A stretch of 64,000 nucleotides of DNA from CAWABB01 sp963780165 (GCA_963780165.1 CAWABB010000006.1:372001-436000); one strand, 5' to 3'. Shown: positions 26,805 through 35,604, counted from the first letter of the stretch. Made by a program: numbers and translations. The notes: generated by a model not told the origin, from the sequence alone.

Positions 26805-27734
26805 CTAGAGGCCGGGCTTCCTGTCTCGGGCGAAGATAGATGCGAGTGCGCTCGGCAGGTCAGGATAGCGGAACGCGTACCCGGCGTCCAGCGCCTTCCT
26901 CGGGATCACCCGCTGTCCCGAGAGCACGACGACCGACATCTCACCGAGTAGCAGGCGCATGACAAACGAGGGGACAGGAAACCACGAAGGACGGTTGAGG
27001 ACACGCGCGAGCTCCCTGCAGAATTCGGACATGCGAACGATGCCGGGCGCTGAGACATTCACCGGTCCCTCGAGCGCGGGATCCCTGATCGCCTTGAGTA
27101 TGATGCCGAGCACGTCGTCCAGATGGATCCACGGCATCCACTGCGTGCCGCTGCCGAGCGGTCCTCCGACGAACAGACGGAATGGCAGCGCCATGCGGGG
27201 CAGTGCTCCGCCATCGGCATCCAGCACGATACCGAGCCGGGGGAGGGCCACTCGCGCGCCGGATCGTGCGGCGAGCATCGCCTCCCGCTCCCACTGTACG
27301 GACAGCTCGGGGAGGAACCCCCTGCCGGAGGGGTACGACTCGAGCACGTCTCCCTGGGGCACGTCGCCGTAATAGCCGACGGCGGAGATGTTCACGAGCA
27401 CACCCGGTCGGGCGTGCGCTCCCGCGACCGCGTCAACGATGGCCCGCGTGCTTTTGAGCCTGCTATCCGTGAGCGCCCGCTTTCGGGCCGCAGTCCATCT
27501 CCCCTCCGCGATCGATTCGCCCGAGAAGTTCACGACCGCATCCGCACCGTCAACGGCCGACCACCATTCACCTTTCGTGACGCCGTCCCACCGGGCCATG
27601 GTCACGCCGGCCGGAAGCGGCGCCTTCGGAGTGAGCGAGCGGCTAAGGAGGACCACGGAATGCCCGTCCCCGGCCAGTCGCTTGATGAGGCTGCGGCCGA
27701 TGAACCCGCTCCCTCCTGCGACGACCACTTTCAT
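26805..27734 (-). CDS. TIGR01777-family NAD-dependent epimerase (YfcH-like)
   Basis: Extended SDR/epimerase-like protein, 309 aa, cytoplasmic. It has the nucleotide-binding loop VAGGSGFIGRSL, then the family blocks VVNFSGESIAEGRW, SAVGYYGD, PRLGIVLDADGGALP and MPWIHLDDVLGII. The C-terminal DUF1731-like part ends VIPRKALDAGYAFRYPDL. The precise reaction is not known. In many bacteria this family is encoded next to LitR/CarH-type regulators and photolyases, as here. It starts 12 bp after the glycosyltransferase. Confidence 0.9.
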   Translation of the reverse strand: MKVVVAGGSGFIGRSLIKRLAGDGHSVVLLSRSLTPKAPLPAGVTMARWDGVTKGEWWSAVDGADAVVNFSGESIAEGRWTAARKRALTDSRLKSTRAIVDAVAGAHARPGVLVNISAVGYYGDVPQGDVLESYPSGRGFLPELSVQWEREAMLAARSGARVALPRLGIVLDADGGALPRMALPFRLFVGGPLGSGTQWMPWIHLDDVLGIILKAIRDPALEGPVNVSAPGIVRMSEFCRELARVLNRPSWFPVPSFVMRLLLGEMSVVVLSGQRVIPRKALDAGYAFRYPDLPSALASIFARDRKPGL

Positions 27735-27746
27735 CCCGGGATCACT

Positions 27747-28904
27747 TCAACGGGTGACAAGAAGGTTTCGAACATTGTAGACGCGCCCCTTCCACCGGGA
27801 TCCTTCGCCTGCGAGCACCCACCGCGTGGAATTGACCATGATGCCGATCAGCACCGCCATGGCCAGGGGGTGAAGCAGGGCGGACCAGATTTCCATGTCG
27901 AACCGGACCGCCAGAACAAACCTGATCAGGAGCACCAGGGCTACCTGGGCGGCAACGATCTCCGCGGCGGTGGTCGTCCAGCCGCCTGTCACCGCCACAT
28001 CAAGCATGATGAGGAACGGGACCACGGACGTCGCGAGGCTGAACAACCCGACGCCGGCCACGGCCGGGATCGAGTACCCGAGTCCGGGGAAGATGTTCTT
28101 TGAGAATCCGTTCCAGATCTCGGTAAGGGATGAGTACATCCGGCACGACACTGCCGTCGCCCCGTAACGAATAGCCAGCCGGCGGCCGGATTCCTTCACC
28201 CGGCGCGCGAGCCAGACGTCCTCCACCATAGCGGACTTCACCGCTTCGTGTCCTCCTACGGCCTGGTAGGCCTCGCGCTTCCAGAGCATATACTGGCCGT
28301 TGGCCATCGCGATGCGCTCATCGCGCACCAGGCTGATCAGGGGCATCGGGAGAAACGCGAAGGTCACGAAGTGCAGAAGCGGCAGGAGCGCGTGCTCCCA
28401 GAACGTCTCCGTGCGCTGCCGGGGAATGGCGGTGAGGAGATCCGCCCCGGAACGCTGCAGCTCCCCCACGCCCGCTGTGAGGCTGTGCCGGGCATGCACG
28501 GTGTCGGCGTCCACGAAGAGGAGGAGACGGCCCCGCGCTTCCCGGTAGAGTTGATGGCACGCATAGCTTTTGCCGACCCATCCGTCAGGAAGGGATGTCC
28601 CTTTGACGATCCGGAACCGCCGGTCGCGCGCGACCCACTGCGAGGCGATCGCGAACGTCGCGTCGTCGGAATTGTCGTCCAGGATGACGACTTCGAAGTT
28701 CCCGTAGTCCTGCTCGGCGAGCGTCGATAGCGCGATGCCGATCGTCCGCTCCTCGTTCCGCGCAGGGATGAGCACGGAGACAAGCGGCCTGTCCCACGGA
28801 TGCTCGCCGACCGTCAGCGACCGCACGGTGAGCACGTTGACCAGCGCGATCACCGACATGAGGACGATGATACCAAGGACCGCAAGCAGGTACAATTCTA
28901 TCAT
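27747..28904 (-). CDS. Membrane glycosyltransferase family 2 (HpnB/CrtQ/CruC-like)
   Basis: Inner-membrane GT-A glycosyltransferase, 385 aa. An N-terminal helix (IELYLLAVLGIIVLMSVIAL) precedes the GT2 domain: VSVLIPARNEERTI, VILDDNSDD, the DxD-type VDADTVHARH and later the acceptor/base block AMVEDVWLARRVK. Three or so C-terminal helices follow. GGAAGAG lies ahead of the ATG at 28904. The domain layout is that of enzymes acting on hopanoid or carotenoid acceptors; the photolyase/CarH-like neighbours and the crtI remnant make a carotenoid or other membrane lipid plausible, but this is inference. Confidence 0.85.
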   Translation of the reverse strand: MIELYLLAVLGIIVLMSVIALVNVLTVRSLTVGEHPWDRPLVSVLIPARNEERTIGIALSTLAEQDYGNFEVVILDDNSDDATFAIASQWVARDRRFRIVKGTSLPDGWVGKSYACHQLYREARGRLLLFVDADTVHARHSLTAGVGELQRSGADLLTAIPRQRTETFWEHALLPLLHFVTFAFLPMPLISLVRDERIAMANGQYMLWKREAYQAVGGHEAVKSAMVEDVWLARRVKESGRRLAIRYGATAVSCRMYSSLTEIWNGFSKNIFPGLGYSIPAVAGVGLFSLATSVVPFLIMLDVAVTGGWTTTAAEIVAAQVALVLLIRFVLAVRFDMEIWSALLHPLAMAVLIGIMVNSTRWVLAGEGSRWKGRVYNVRNLLVTR

Positions 28905-28968
28905 GATGGCTCTTCCAGGAGGAGCACGACTGCAATCCTTGATGTCAACGGTCAGCTTGCACGGCCTG

Positions 28969-30402
28969 TCAGGGCTTCCCACGTGCGCTCTGAAACATCT
29001 CGAGCGTCACCTTCCGCTCCACGTCGTGGTCCACGATCGGGCGCGGATAGGACGTGCCGGGAACGAGGCCGGAGGCCTGCCGCTCTGACGCGGTCATCAG
29101 CCACGGCTCGTGAATACGCCCGGGAGGAACGCCCGCCAATTCGGGCAGGTACCGTCGGACGTACACGCCGTCAGGGTCAAACCGCCTGGCCTGAGAGATT
29201 GGGTTGAAAATGCGGAACCACGGCGACGCGTCCGTGCCCGTCCCGGCGGTCCACTGCCACCCGCCGTTATTCGACGCGATGTCCGCATCAATCAGGCGGT
29301 CGAGGAAGTATCGCTCGCCGTGCATCCAGTGGATGTGAAGGTCCTTCGTCAGGAAGGACGCAACGATCATTCGCGCGCGGTTGTGCATCCACCCCTCTGT
29401 GTTCAGCTGCCGCATGGCAGCGTCCACGACGGGATAGCCGGTTCGCCCCTCGCGCCACGCATCCCGATGCGATCGGCTCCTGCTCCACGCAATCCGGTCG
29501 AACTCAGGCCGGAAGGCACCGCGGACCACATGAGGGTAGTTGCAGATTATAGTAGAGTAAAATTCTCTCCATATCAACTCGCTCACGTAGGTGGCCGCGT
29601 TCGTGCGTCCGTTCACGTCTGCACGGCTCACGGCATCGGCAACGCCATGGTACAGCGTCCGGATGGAGAGCGTCCCGACCGCCAGGTGCTGGGAGAGTCG
29701 CGAGGTGCCGTCCACCGCCAGACAATCGCGCCGCTCACCGTAGTGCAACAGGCCCGTCCGCAGGAACCGCTCCATTGACCGCCCGGCCGCTGCTTCACCC
29801 CCCGCCCTGTCCGCCCGGGAGAACCCGGGGACGTCCGCAAGACGGGTTGCCCCGGCTACCGAGCCCGGGGACCGCAGGCTCCGAAGAGAAGGGAGCGGAC
29901 GGGGGATCTCTGCCGCTCGCCCCAACCATGCCCGTTTGTACGGCGTGAACACCCTGTAGGGCGCGTTGCTGCCGGCGAGAATCTCCCTTTCCTCATAGAG
30001 CACCGCATCCTTGTACGGCACAAATTGCGTCCCCGCCTGCGCGAGGGAACGCTTGATGCGCTCGTCCCGCGCCCTGGAAACGGGGTCGTACGTGCGCGTG
30101 GCATGGACGGCGGCGGCTCCCACTCTCGACGCCAGGGCCGGCAGTTCGTGCTCGGGATCTCCCTGCAGGACGAAGAGGCGCGACCCGAGCGAGCGCAGCG
30201 ATTCGTCCAGATTTGCCATCGCTCCGCGGAGGAACACTCTTCTCGGGCCGTCGTCGCGGTACCGCTCGTCGCGGCTCAGTATCACGACTGGAATGACTGC
30301 GCCGGATCCCTTCGCCGCTTCGGAGAGCGCCAGGTGGTCCTGAACCCGAAGCGCACGGCGCATCCAGACGATGACGGGCCGCTGGCGCGAGTCTTCCGTC
30401 AT
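28969..30402 (-). CDS. phrB: Deoxyribodipyrimidine photolyase / cryptochrome family protein
   Basis: Blue-light flavoprotein that repairs cyclobutane pyrimidine dimers, 477 aa. The N-terminal antenna domain starts PVIVWMRRALRVQDHLALSE. The FAD domain has LSQHLAVGTLS, WREFYSTII, GRTGYPVVDAAMRQL, WMHNRARMIVASFL and the NNGGWQWTAGTGTDA stretch typical of class I CPD photolyases. The start at 30402 follows GGGGAG; the frame is open 59 codons upstream but has no family sequence there. It lies 61 bp after the CarH-like regulator and 64 bp before the glycosyltransferase, consistent with light-induced expression. Confidence 0.94.
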   Translation of the reverse strand: MTEDSRQRPVIVWMRRALRVQDHLALSEAAKGSGAVIPVVILSRDERYRDDGPRRVFLRGAMANLDESLRSLGSRLFVLQGDPEHELPALASRVGAAAVHATRTYDPVSRARDERIKRSLAQAGTQFVPYKDAVLYEEREILAGSNAPYRVFTPYKRAWLGRAAEIPRPLPSLRSLRSPGSVAGATRLADVPGFSRADRAGGEAAAGRSMERFLRTGLLHYGERRDCLAVDGTSRLSQHLAVGTLSIRTLYHGVADAVSRADVNGRTNAATYVSELIWREFYSTIICNYPHVVRGAFRPEFDRIAWSRSRSHRDAWREGRTGYPVVDAAMRQLNTEGWMHNRARMIVASFLTKDLHIHWMHGERYFLDRLIDADIASNNGGWQWTAGTGTDASPWFRIFNPISQARRFDPDGVYVRRYLPELAGVPPGRIHEPWLMTASERQASGLVPGTSYPRPIVDHDVERKVTLEMFQSARGKP

Positions 30403-30463
30403 GAGGTTCTCCCCAGGACCTCCGCCGCCTTGGGAGCCGTATGCGCGATTGGTGCCATACAAC

Positions 30464-31375
30464 CTATGCCTGCGGCATTCCCGTCGCGTGCACGCCGTCG
30501 CTGAACGTACCGATGTATCCGACGAGTTCCCGGGACGACTGGAGGACGGTGGCCTCCACACCCGACGCAGACAACGCATGCGAAGCGCCCGCGCCGCCGA
30601 GAATCATCCGGCCCCCGGTCGATTGCACGGCGTCCGCAATCGCCGCGAGCTCACGCACGATCTGACCCGCGCCGCCAGCATTCGTGATCGAGAGGGAGAC
30701 GACATCCGGGCGCACCTCCTGAAGCGATGCGATGATCGCGTCGACAGGCGTCCGCGCTCCGAGATAGTGCACGTTCCACCCTTCAGATTCGAACAGGTTC
30801 GATGCGCACCGGAGCCCGATTTCGTGCAACTCCTCGCCCAGGCAGGCGCAGAGCACGTGCTTGCCGGCGGGGGGCTTCAGGCAGATCTCTGTCTGCAGCT
30901 TGGCCAGCGCGTCCATCGTTTCATAGGACGCCCTGTGCTCATGACTGATGCCGATTGTGCCGCTGGCCCAGAGCTCGCCGATCTCCTGCATGCCCGGACG
31001 CAGCACCAGGTCGTAGATGTCCGTCAGCGGGATCCTGTGCTCATACAGGAACGAGAGGAACGCGAACAGGTCGGTGGTGTCCGGGGAAAGCGCCCGCTCG
31101 ACGTACATGCGGACAAGCGCGGGGTAATCCCGCCCGAGGATGGCGACCTGAAGCGACTCGGAGAAGCGTTTGTCCCCGGCGTACGCCAGCACGCCGGCCG
31201 GATCGAAGTTGTTCTTCTCGGCGAAGTCGACGACGCTCCTGATCTCATACTTCCTGTGACCGCCCGGGGTCTTCTGGCACGTCAACGTCCCTTCGTCCGC
31301 CCAACGCTTGACGGTCGTCTCTGTTACGCTGAACAGCCGCGCGACGTCCGCCGTGGAGAGGATTGTTTTTCTCAT
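30464..31375 (-). CDS. MerR-family regulator with B12-binding domain (CarH/LitR-like photoreceptor)
   Basis: Probable light-sensing repressor that uses adenosylcobalamin, 303 aa. The N-terminal winged helix is ILSTADVARLFSVTETTVKRW then TPGGHRKYEI. A four-helix B12-cap follows with the Wx9EH motif intact (W136, E146, H147). The Rossmann B12 domain has ExHxxG (E182-H184-G187), giving the lower axial His184. The residue after Trp136 is Ala137, where Thermus CarH has His132, the ligand formed on illumination. A palindrome overlaps its likely promoter (31394-31425). The neighbours are a photolyase and a truncated crtI, a typical target set. Confidence 0.92.
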   Translation of the reverse strand: MRKTILSTADVARLFSVTETTVKRWADEGTLTCQKTPGGHRKYEIRSVVDFAEKNNFDPAGVLAYAGDKRFSESLQVAILGRDYPALVRMYVERALSPDTTDLFAFLSFLYEHRIPLTDIYDLVLRPGMQEIGELWASGTIGISHEHRASYETMDALAKLQTEICLKPPAGKHVLCACLGEELHEIGLRCASNLFESEGWNVHYLGARTPVDAIIASLQEVRPDVVSLSITNAGGAGQIVRELAAIADAVQSTGGRMILGGAGASHALSASGVEATVLQSSRELVGYIGTFSDGVHATGMPQA

Positions 31376-31393
31376 TGGAGTGTCCCGCTCAGG

Positions 31394-31425
31394 ACGATAG
31401 CATCGTTACGACCGTTTGATCAAAC
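31394..31425 (-). promoter_or_regulatory. Candidate promoter with overlapping palindromic operator for the CarH-like gene
   Basis: The perfect palindrome GTTTGATCAAAC spans 31414-31425, extended to GACC...GGTC if one base is skipped. On the minus strand its TTGATC (31423-31418) would be a -35, followed by an 18-base spacer and TATCGT (31399-31394). The start codon is 19 bp further on. An operator covering the -35 suits autorepression in the dark. Confidence 0.5.
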
Positions 31426-31561
31426 AGGTCGTCCCGCGCCGACGCGCGGGACAACCCACCAACTAAGTAAGAATGAGGAACTGACGTTGTGAGGTGACCG
31501 GACAGGTTTCGAACCGGGGCGCCGCCGGAGATTCCGAGATCCTCTGTGACGAGGTGCGCGG

Positions 31562-31660
31562 TCACTTATCGAAGACCGTGACGGCATAGCCCCGCGCCTG
31601 CAGGCGAATGGCTTCGGCAAGTCCGCCAAAGCCCGATCCTATGATGGCGATCTTTTTCAC
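31562..31660 (-). pseudogene. crtI: crtI (phytoene desaturase) N-terminal remnant, 32 codons
   Basis: GTG at 31660 opens a 32-codon frame, MKKIAIIGSGFGGLAEAIRL then QARGYAVTVFDK, ending in TGA at 31562. This is the dinucleotide-binding N-terminus of CrtI-type carotenoid desaturases (GxGxxGLAxAIRLxxxG), which normally continue for about 450 more residues. None of the three minus-strand frames downstream to the CarH-like gene resumes the family sequence, so the gene is truncated, not just frameshifted. It lies directly upstream of the CarH-like regulator in the same direction, a standard carotenoid-gene arrangement. The surrounding 405-bp gap (31376-31780) holds no other gene. Confidence 0.75.
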
Positions 31661-31780
31661 GATGGCATGGAATCAGACACGGTAAGAACACGATGCGTGG
31701 CGGTCCGGTTCCCGCCAGGCGGGCCGGGAATGGTTGAATTCAGGGCCTGAGGCAGCCCCTGCTGTAGCCAGCTGCTCCCC

Positions 31781-34003
31781 TTATCCCCCGGGTTTGAGGA
31801 ACAGGATCCCGAGCGGCGGAAGCGTGAGGCTTATCGAATGCTCACGCCCGTGCTGGGGGATGGGCTCCGACGCAACAATCCCGCCGTTCCCCACGTTTCC
31901 GCCCCCGTAGGCGGCGGAATCGCTGTTCAGGAACTCCCTGTAGAGGCCGGGAGCGGGAACCCCGACCCGGTAGCCCTTGCGAGGGATCGGAGTGAAGTTG
32001 CAGACCAACACGACAGTCTCCGCAGGATTGTCGCTGCGCCGCTCGAACGATATGACGCTCGAAGCGCTGTCGTGGAAGTCGATCCACTGGAAGCCCGAGT
32101 AGTGGAAGTCGATCTGGTGCATCGCAGGGTAGGAGCGGTATGCGGCGTGGAGATCGCGGACCCAGTGTTGCACGCCCTGATGGGGCGGGTACTGAAGGAG
32201 GTGCCAGTCGATGCTCTTTTCATGGTACCACTCGTCCCATTGCCCGAAGTCGTCGCCCATGAACAGGAGCTTCTTCCCCGGGAAACAGAACATGAGACCG
32301 TACAGAAGACGCAGGTTTGCGAACTTCTGCCACGGATCGCCAGGCATCTTTGACAGAATCGCGGCCTTGCCGTGCACCACCTCGTCGTGTGAGAGCGGAA
32401 GCTGGAACTTCTCGCTGAACGCATACAGCAGCACGAACGTGAGATTCCGGTGGTGGTGCGAGCGGTGCACGGGATCCTTCGAGAAGTACTCGAGCATGTC
32501 GTGCATCCAGCCCATGTTCCATTTCAGGTCGAACCCCAGCCCACCGTATTCCAGGCTGTTGGTCACGCCGGGCCACGCCGTGGACTCTTCGGCGATCGTG
32601 AGGACGCCCGGATGGAAACGGTGGACGACGGAGTTGAGGTACTTGATCAGCTCGACCGCTTCGAGGTTCTCGCGGCCGCCGTACTGGTTCGGGATCCACT
32701 CCCCTTCCTTCCGGGAGTAGTCGAGATAGAGCATGGAAGCGACGGCGTCAATGCGGAGGCCGTCGATGTGATAGTATTCGAGCCAGAACAATGCGCTCCC
32801 AATCAGGAAGTTGCGGACCTCGTTCCGTCCGTAGTTGAAGATGAGCGTGCCCCAATCCATGTGCTCGCCCTTCCTCGGATCCGCGTGCTCATACAGGTGC
32901 GAGCCGTCGAACCATCCGAGGCCGTGCGGGTCCTTCGGGAAATGTGCCGGCACCCAATCGAGAATGACGCCGATCCCGTTTGTGTGGCAGTAGTCCACGA
33001 AGTACATGAAGTCCGCCGGCTGGCCGAACCGGCTGGTGGGCGCGAAGTACCCCGTCACCTGGTATCCCCACGAGGCGTCCAGAGGATGCTCCTGGATGGG
33101 CATCAACTCAATGTGGGTGTAGCCGACCGACTTGACGTACTCGACAAGGTCGTGAGCGAGCTGCCGGTATCCCAGCCATGCATTGCCCTCGCCTCGTTTC
33201 CATGAGCCCAGGTGCACTTCGTAGACCGAGATCGGCTGCGCGGTGTGGTCGGTATGGGCACGCGTGTTCATCCAGTCCTGGTCGTGCCACTCGAAGTTGC
33301 GGAGGAAGTTGACGGTTGCGGCGGTTCTCGGCCTGACCTCCATCTGCGTGGCGTACGGGTCGGTCTTGTCGAGGACGAAACCCGTTTGCGTCTTGACCTG
33401 GAACTTGTAGACGGATCCTTCGGGAAGCCCGGGCACAAAGAGTTCCCACACCCCCGACGAGCCGAGCACGCGCATCGCATGCCGGCGCCGATCCCATCCG
33501 TTAAAGTCTCCGATCACGCTGACCGTGCGCGCTGACGGCGCCCAGACCGCGAACTGTACGCCCCCCACGCCATTCACCTCCGCGTAATGGGCGCCGAGCT
33601 TCTCGAAGATCCTGGTGTGGTCCCCCTTGTTGAAGAGGTAGAGATCGAAATCGGTCAGCGTCGGAAGGAATGCGTACGAATCATGAAAGACCGTCTCCCC
33701 GCCATCCGGGAGAAAGCGCTTCAGCTTGTACGGGACGACGTCCTTCACGCCGCGCAGGACCACTTCGAAGAACCCCTCGGGATGCACCTGCTCGAGCGGA
33801 TATTCCGTCTTCCCGTTCACCGGCTGGTCCAGGACCACCGCGGCCGCCGGAGATCCCGGAAGGAACGCCCGGATGGCGAGCGCCTTCGCGCCGCCGACTG
33901 TCACGGGATGCGCGCCGAGCACGGAGAACGGATCGTGGTGATCCGTATGAATGACTCTGTAGACGTCTTCCGTCGAAGCCGTTGTCTTCATGGGTGATCG
34001 CAT
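31781..34003 (-). CDS. glgB: 1,4-alpha-glucan branching enzyme GlgB
   Basis: Introduces alpha-1,6 branches into glycogen; cytoplasmic GH13 enzyme of about 740 aa. An N-terminal CBM48 unit (about 20-110, HHDPFSVLGAHPV) and a second carbohydrate-binding region (PSARTVSVIGDFNGWDRRRH) precede the catalytic barrel. All GH13 regions are present: ILDWVPAHFPKD, GLRIDAVASMLYLDYSRKEG (nucleophile Asp), TIAEESTAWPGVT (acid/base Glu) and LPLSHDEVVHGK (transition-state Asp). Either ATG 34003 or ATG 33991 (MKTTASTEDV) could be the start; neither has a strong ribosome site. It follows rmuC by about 40 bp, so the two may be cotranscribed. No other glycogen gene is nearby. Confidence 0.96.
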   Translation of the reverse strand: MRSPMKTTASTEDVYRVIHTDHHDPFSVLGAHPVTVGGAKALAIRAFLPGSPAAAVVLDQPVNGKTEYPLEQVHPEGFFEVVLRGVKDVVPYKLKRFLPDGGETVFHDSYAFLPTLTDFDLYLFNKGDHTRIFEKLGAHYAEVNGVGGVQFAVWAPSARTVSVIGDFNGWDRRRHAMRVLGSSGVWELFVPGLPEGSVYKFQVKTQTGFVLDKTDPYATQMEVRPRTAATVNFLRNFEWHDQDWMNTRAHTDHTAQPISVYEVHLGSWKRGEGNAWLGYRQLAHDLVEYVKSVGYTHIELMPIQEHPLDASWGYQVTGYFAPTSRFGQPADFMYFVDYCHTNGIGVILDWVPAHFPKDPHGLGWFDGSHLYEHADPRKGEHMDWGTLIFNYGRNEVRNFLIGSALFWLEYYHIDGLRIDAVASMLYLDYSRKEGEWIPNQYGGRENLEAVELIKYLNSVVHRFHPGVLTIAEESTAWPGVTNSLEYGGLGFDLKWNMGWMHDMLEYFSKDPVHRSHHHRNLTFVLLYAFSEKFQLPLSHDEVVHGKAAILSKMPGDPWQKFANLRLLYGLMFCFPGKKLLFMGDDFGQWDEWYHEKSIDWHLLQYPPHQGVQHWVRDLHAAYRSYPAMHQIDFHYSGFQWIDFHDSASSVISFERRSDNPAETVVLVCNFTPIPRKGYRVGVPAPGLYREFLNSDSAAYGGGNVGNGGIVASEPIPQHGREHSISLTLPPLGILFLKPGG

Positions 34004-34041
34004 GGATGTATCCGAAAGAACGGTGTGAGAAGCGATGATGG

Positions 34042-35376
34042 TCAGTCTTCGAGCCGTGCGGGCGTGTTTCCGGGTTCTCCGAGGAGCCCGGGGGCCTCCT
34101 CCGCCGGCAGGGTCTGGACCGCTTTCAGTTTGCGCTCGATCTGGCGCGTTCGCGTCGCTGCGCTTTCGATGCTGGAGCTCGCCTCGTCGAGTTTCCGCTT
34201 TGTCTTGTCAAGGATTTCGCCGAACCGCCCGAACTCGGTCTTCACGGCGGCGAGCAGCGCCCAGACCTCGCTCGAACGTCGCTCGATGGCAAGCGTCCTG
34301 AAGCCCATCTGCAGGCTGTTCAGGATTGCCGTCAGCGTCGTCGGTCCCGCAATCGTCACGCGATATTCGCGCTGGAGTGTATCCGACAACCCGGCCCGCC
34401 GGATCACCTCGGCAAAGAGCCCCTCCGTCGGAAGGAACATGATCGCAAAGTCCGTCGTCCTGGGCGGGTCGAGGTACTTTTCGCGGATCGTCTTCCCCTC
34501 CAGCTTGATCCGAGCCTCGAGCATGCGTCCGGCCTCCTCAACGAGCGGGGCGTTGGCTTGCTCCTGCGCATCGAGGAGCCGCTGATAATCCTCGAGGGGA
34601 AACTTCGCGTCCACAGGGAGCCAGACAGGCTCGTGATCGTCAAGGGATCTTCCCGGCAGGCGAATGGCGAACTCCACCCGGTCATGAGATCCGAGCTTCG
34701 TCACGACATTGCTGGCATACTGTTCCGGAGTGAGGATCTGATCCAGCAACGTGCCGAGCTGAACCTCGCCCCAGGTCCCGCGGGTTTTGATGTTGGTGAG
34801 GACCTTCTTCAGATCGCCGACGCCCGAGGCGAGCGTCTGCATCTCCCCCAGTCCCTGGGCGACGCGATCCAGCTGTTCCGATACCTGCCTGAAGGAATGC
34901 CCGAGCCTCGTCTCGAGCGTGGTTTGAAGTTTCTCGTCGACCGTGAACCGCATGGCTTCGAGCTTGCGGCTGTTGTCCTCCTGGAGGATTTGCAGCCGTT
35001 GCTCCATCGTGGTCCGGACCGCCTCGATGCGCGCGTCCAGTGTCTGGCTCATGCCAGAGAGCTGGTTCCCGAACGTATCGAGTTGGTCCTTCTGGAGTCT
35101 GGCGATTTCCATGACGCTTCCGCCCAGCGAATCGGCCAGGGATCTGAAAGAACCGGCCATTTCTTCGCGGTCATGGTGAGCCGTCGTGGTGGCTTCCACC
35201 CTGTTCCGGCCGATTTCGTCCCGGAGACCCCGGTCCAATCGTTCGAGGGCGTCCCCGAGGGCCTTGACGCGCTCCTCCAACGAGCGGGCCGAGCCGGTCC
35301 GCATCAGGAGAACGACCAGGAGGGCGAGCGCTATCAGGAGTGCGACGACAGCAACGATCAGCAAGGTGTCAATCAT
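34042..35376 (-). CDS. rmuC: DNA recombination protein RmuC homologue
   Basis: RmuC-family protein thought to limit inversions at short inverted repeats, with a PD-(D/E)XK nuclease-like core; 444 aa. It has an N-terminal membrane helix (MIDTLLIVAVVALLIALALL), a long coiled coil (about 30-190), and the conserved core: TRGTWGEVQLGTLLDQIL, WLPVDAKFPLEDYQRLL (the PVDAKFP hallmark), FAIMFLPTEGLFAEV and GPTTLTAILNSLQMGFRTLA. The start is placed at 35376 because the anchor begins there and a good promoter lies just upstream. Confidence 0.95.
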   Translation of the reverse strand: MIDTLLIVAVVALLIALALLVVLLMRTGSARSLEERVKALGDALERLDRGLRDEIGRNRVEATTTAHHDREEMAGSFRSLADSLGGSVMEIARLQKDQLDTFGNQLSGMSQTLDARIEAVRTTMEQRLQILQEDNSRKLEAMRFTVDEKLQTTLETRLGHSFRQVSEQLDRVAQGLGEMQTLASGVGDLKKVLTNIKTRGTWGEVQLGTLLDQILTPEQYASNVVTKLGSHDRVEFAIRLPGRSLDDHEPVWLPVDAKFPLEDYQRLLDAQEQANAPLVEEAGRMLEARIKLEGKTIREKYLDPPRTTDFAIMFLPTEGLFAEVIRRAGLSDTLQREYRVTIAGPTTLTAILNSLQMGFRTLAIERRSSEVWALLAAVKTEFGRFGEILDKTKRKLDEASSSIESAATRTRQIERKLKAVQTLPAEEAPGLLGEPGNTPARLED

Positions 35377-35398
35377 GGCGGGGATGCGCGGTTGGTGG

Positions 35399-35426
35399 AA
35401 TATACGAGGAAGGCAGAGAAAAGCAA
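35399..35426 (-). promoter_or_regulatory. Sigma70-type promoter of rmuC-glgB
   Basis: On the minus strand: TTGCTT (35426-35421), 16-base spacer, TATATT (35404-35399), with the rmuC ATG 22 bp downstream. The 307-bp gap 35377-35683 also holds the trxA terminator (35605-35634). A loose direct repeat GGCCATYTGGCAACGAG-like occurs near 35450 and 35490. Confidence 0.6.
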
Positions 35427-35604
35427 TGCAGGGGTCAGGGCCGGGCCATTGGGCAACGAGGGATGGGGGCGTCCGGTGACAAGGGACAGGCCATCTGGCA
35501 ACGAGTGCCGTTCGTCGAAGGGCAGACAGCGAGAAAGGGCGCCAGGACATCGTCCCCCCCGGGGGGGATGGCGAGCGCTGGGGCGGGTAGCGTACACACA
35601 GAAA

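Noticed and set aside
31420..31629. 69-codon minus-strand frame next to the crtI remnant
   Set aside because: It runs in a different frame from the recognisable CrtI codons and has no family sequence.
31701..31741. Hairpin near the glgB 3' end as a terminator
   Set aside because: GC-rich self-complementarity (GTTCCCGCC/GGCGGG) is present, but pairing is ambiguous and no T-run follows in the glgB direction.
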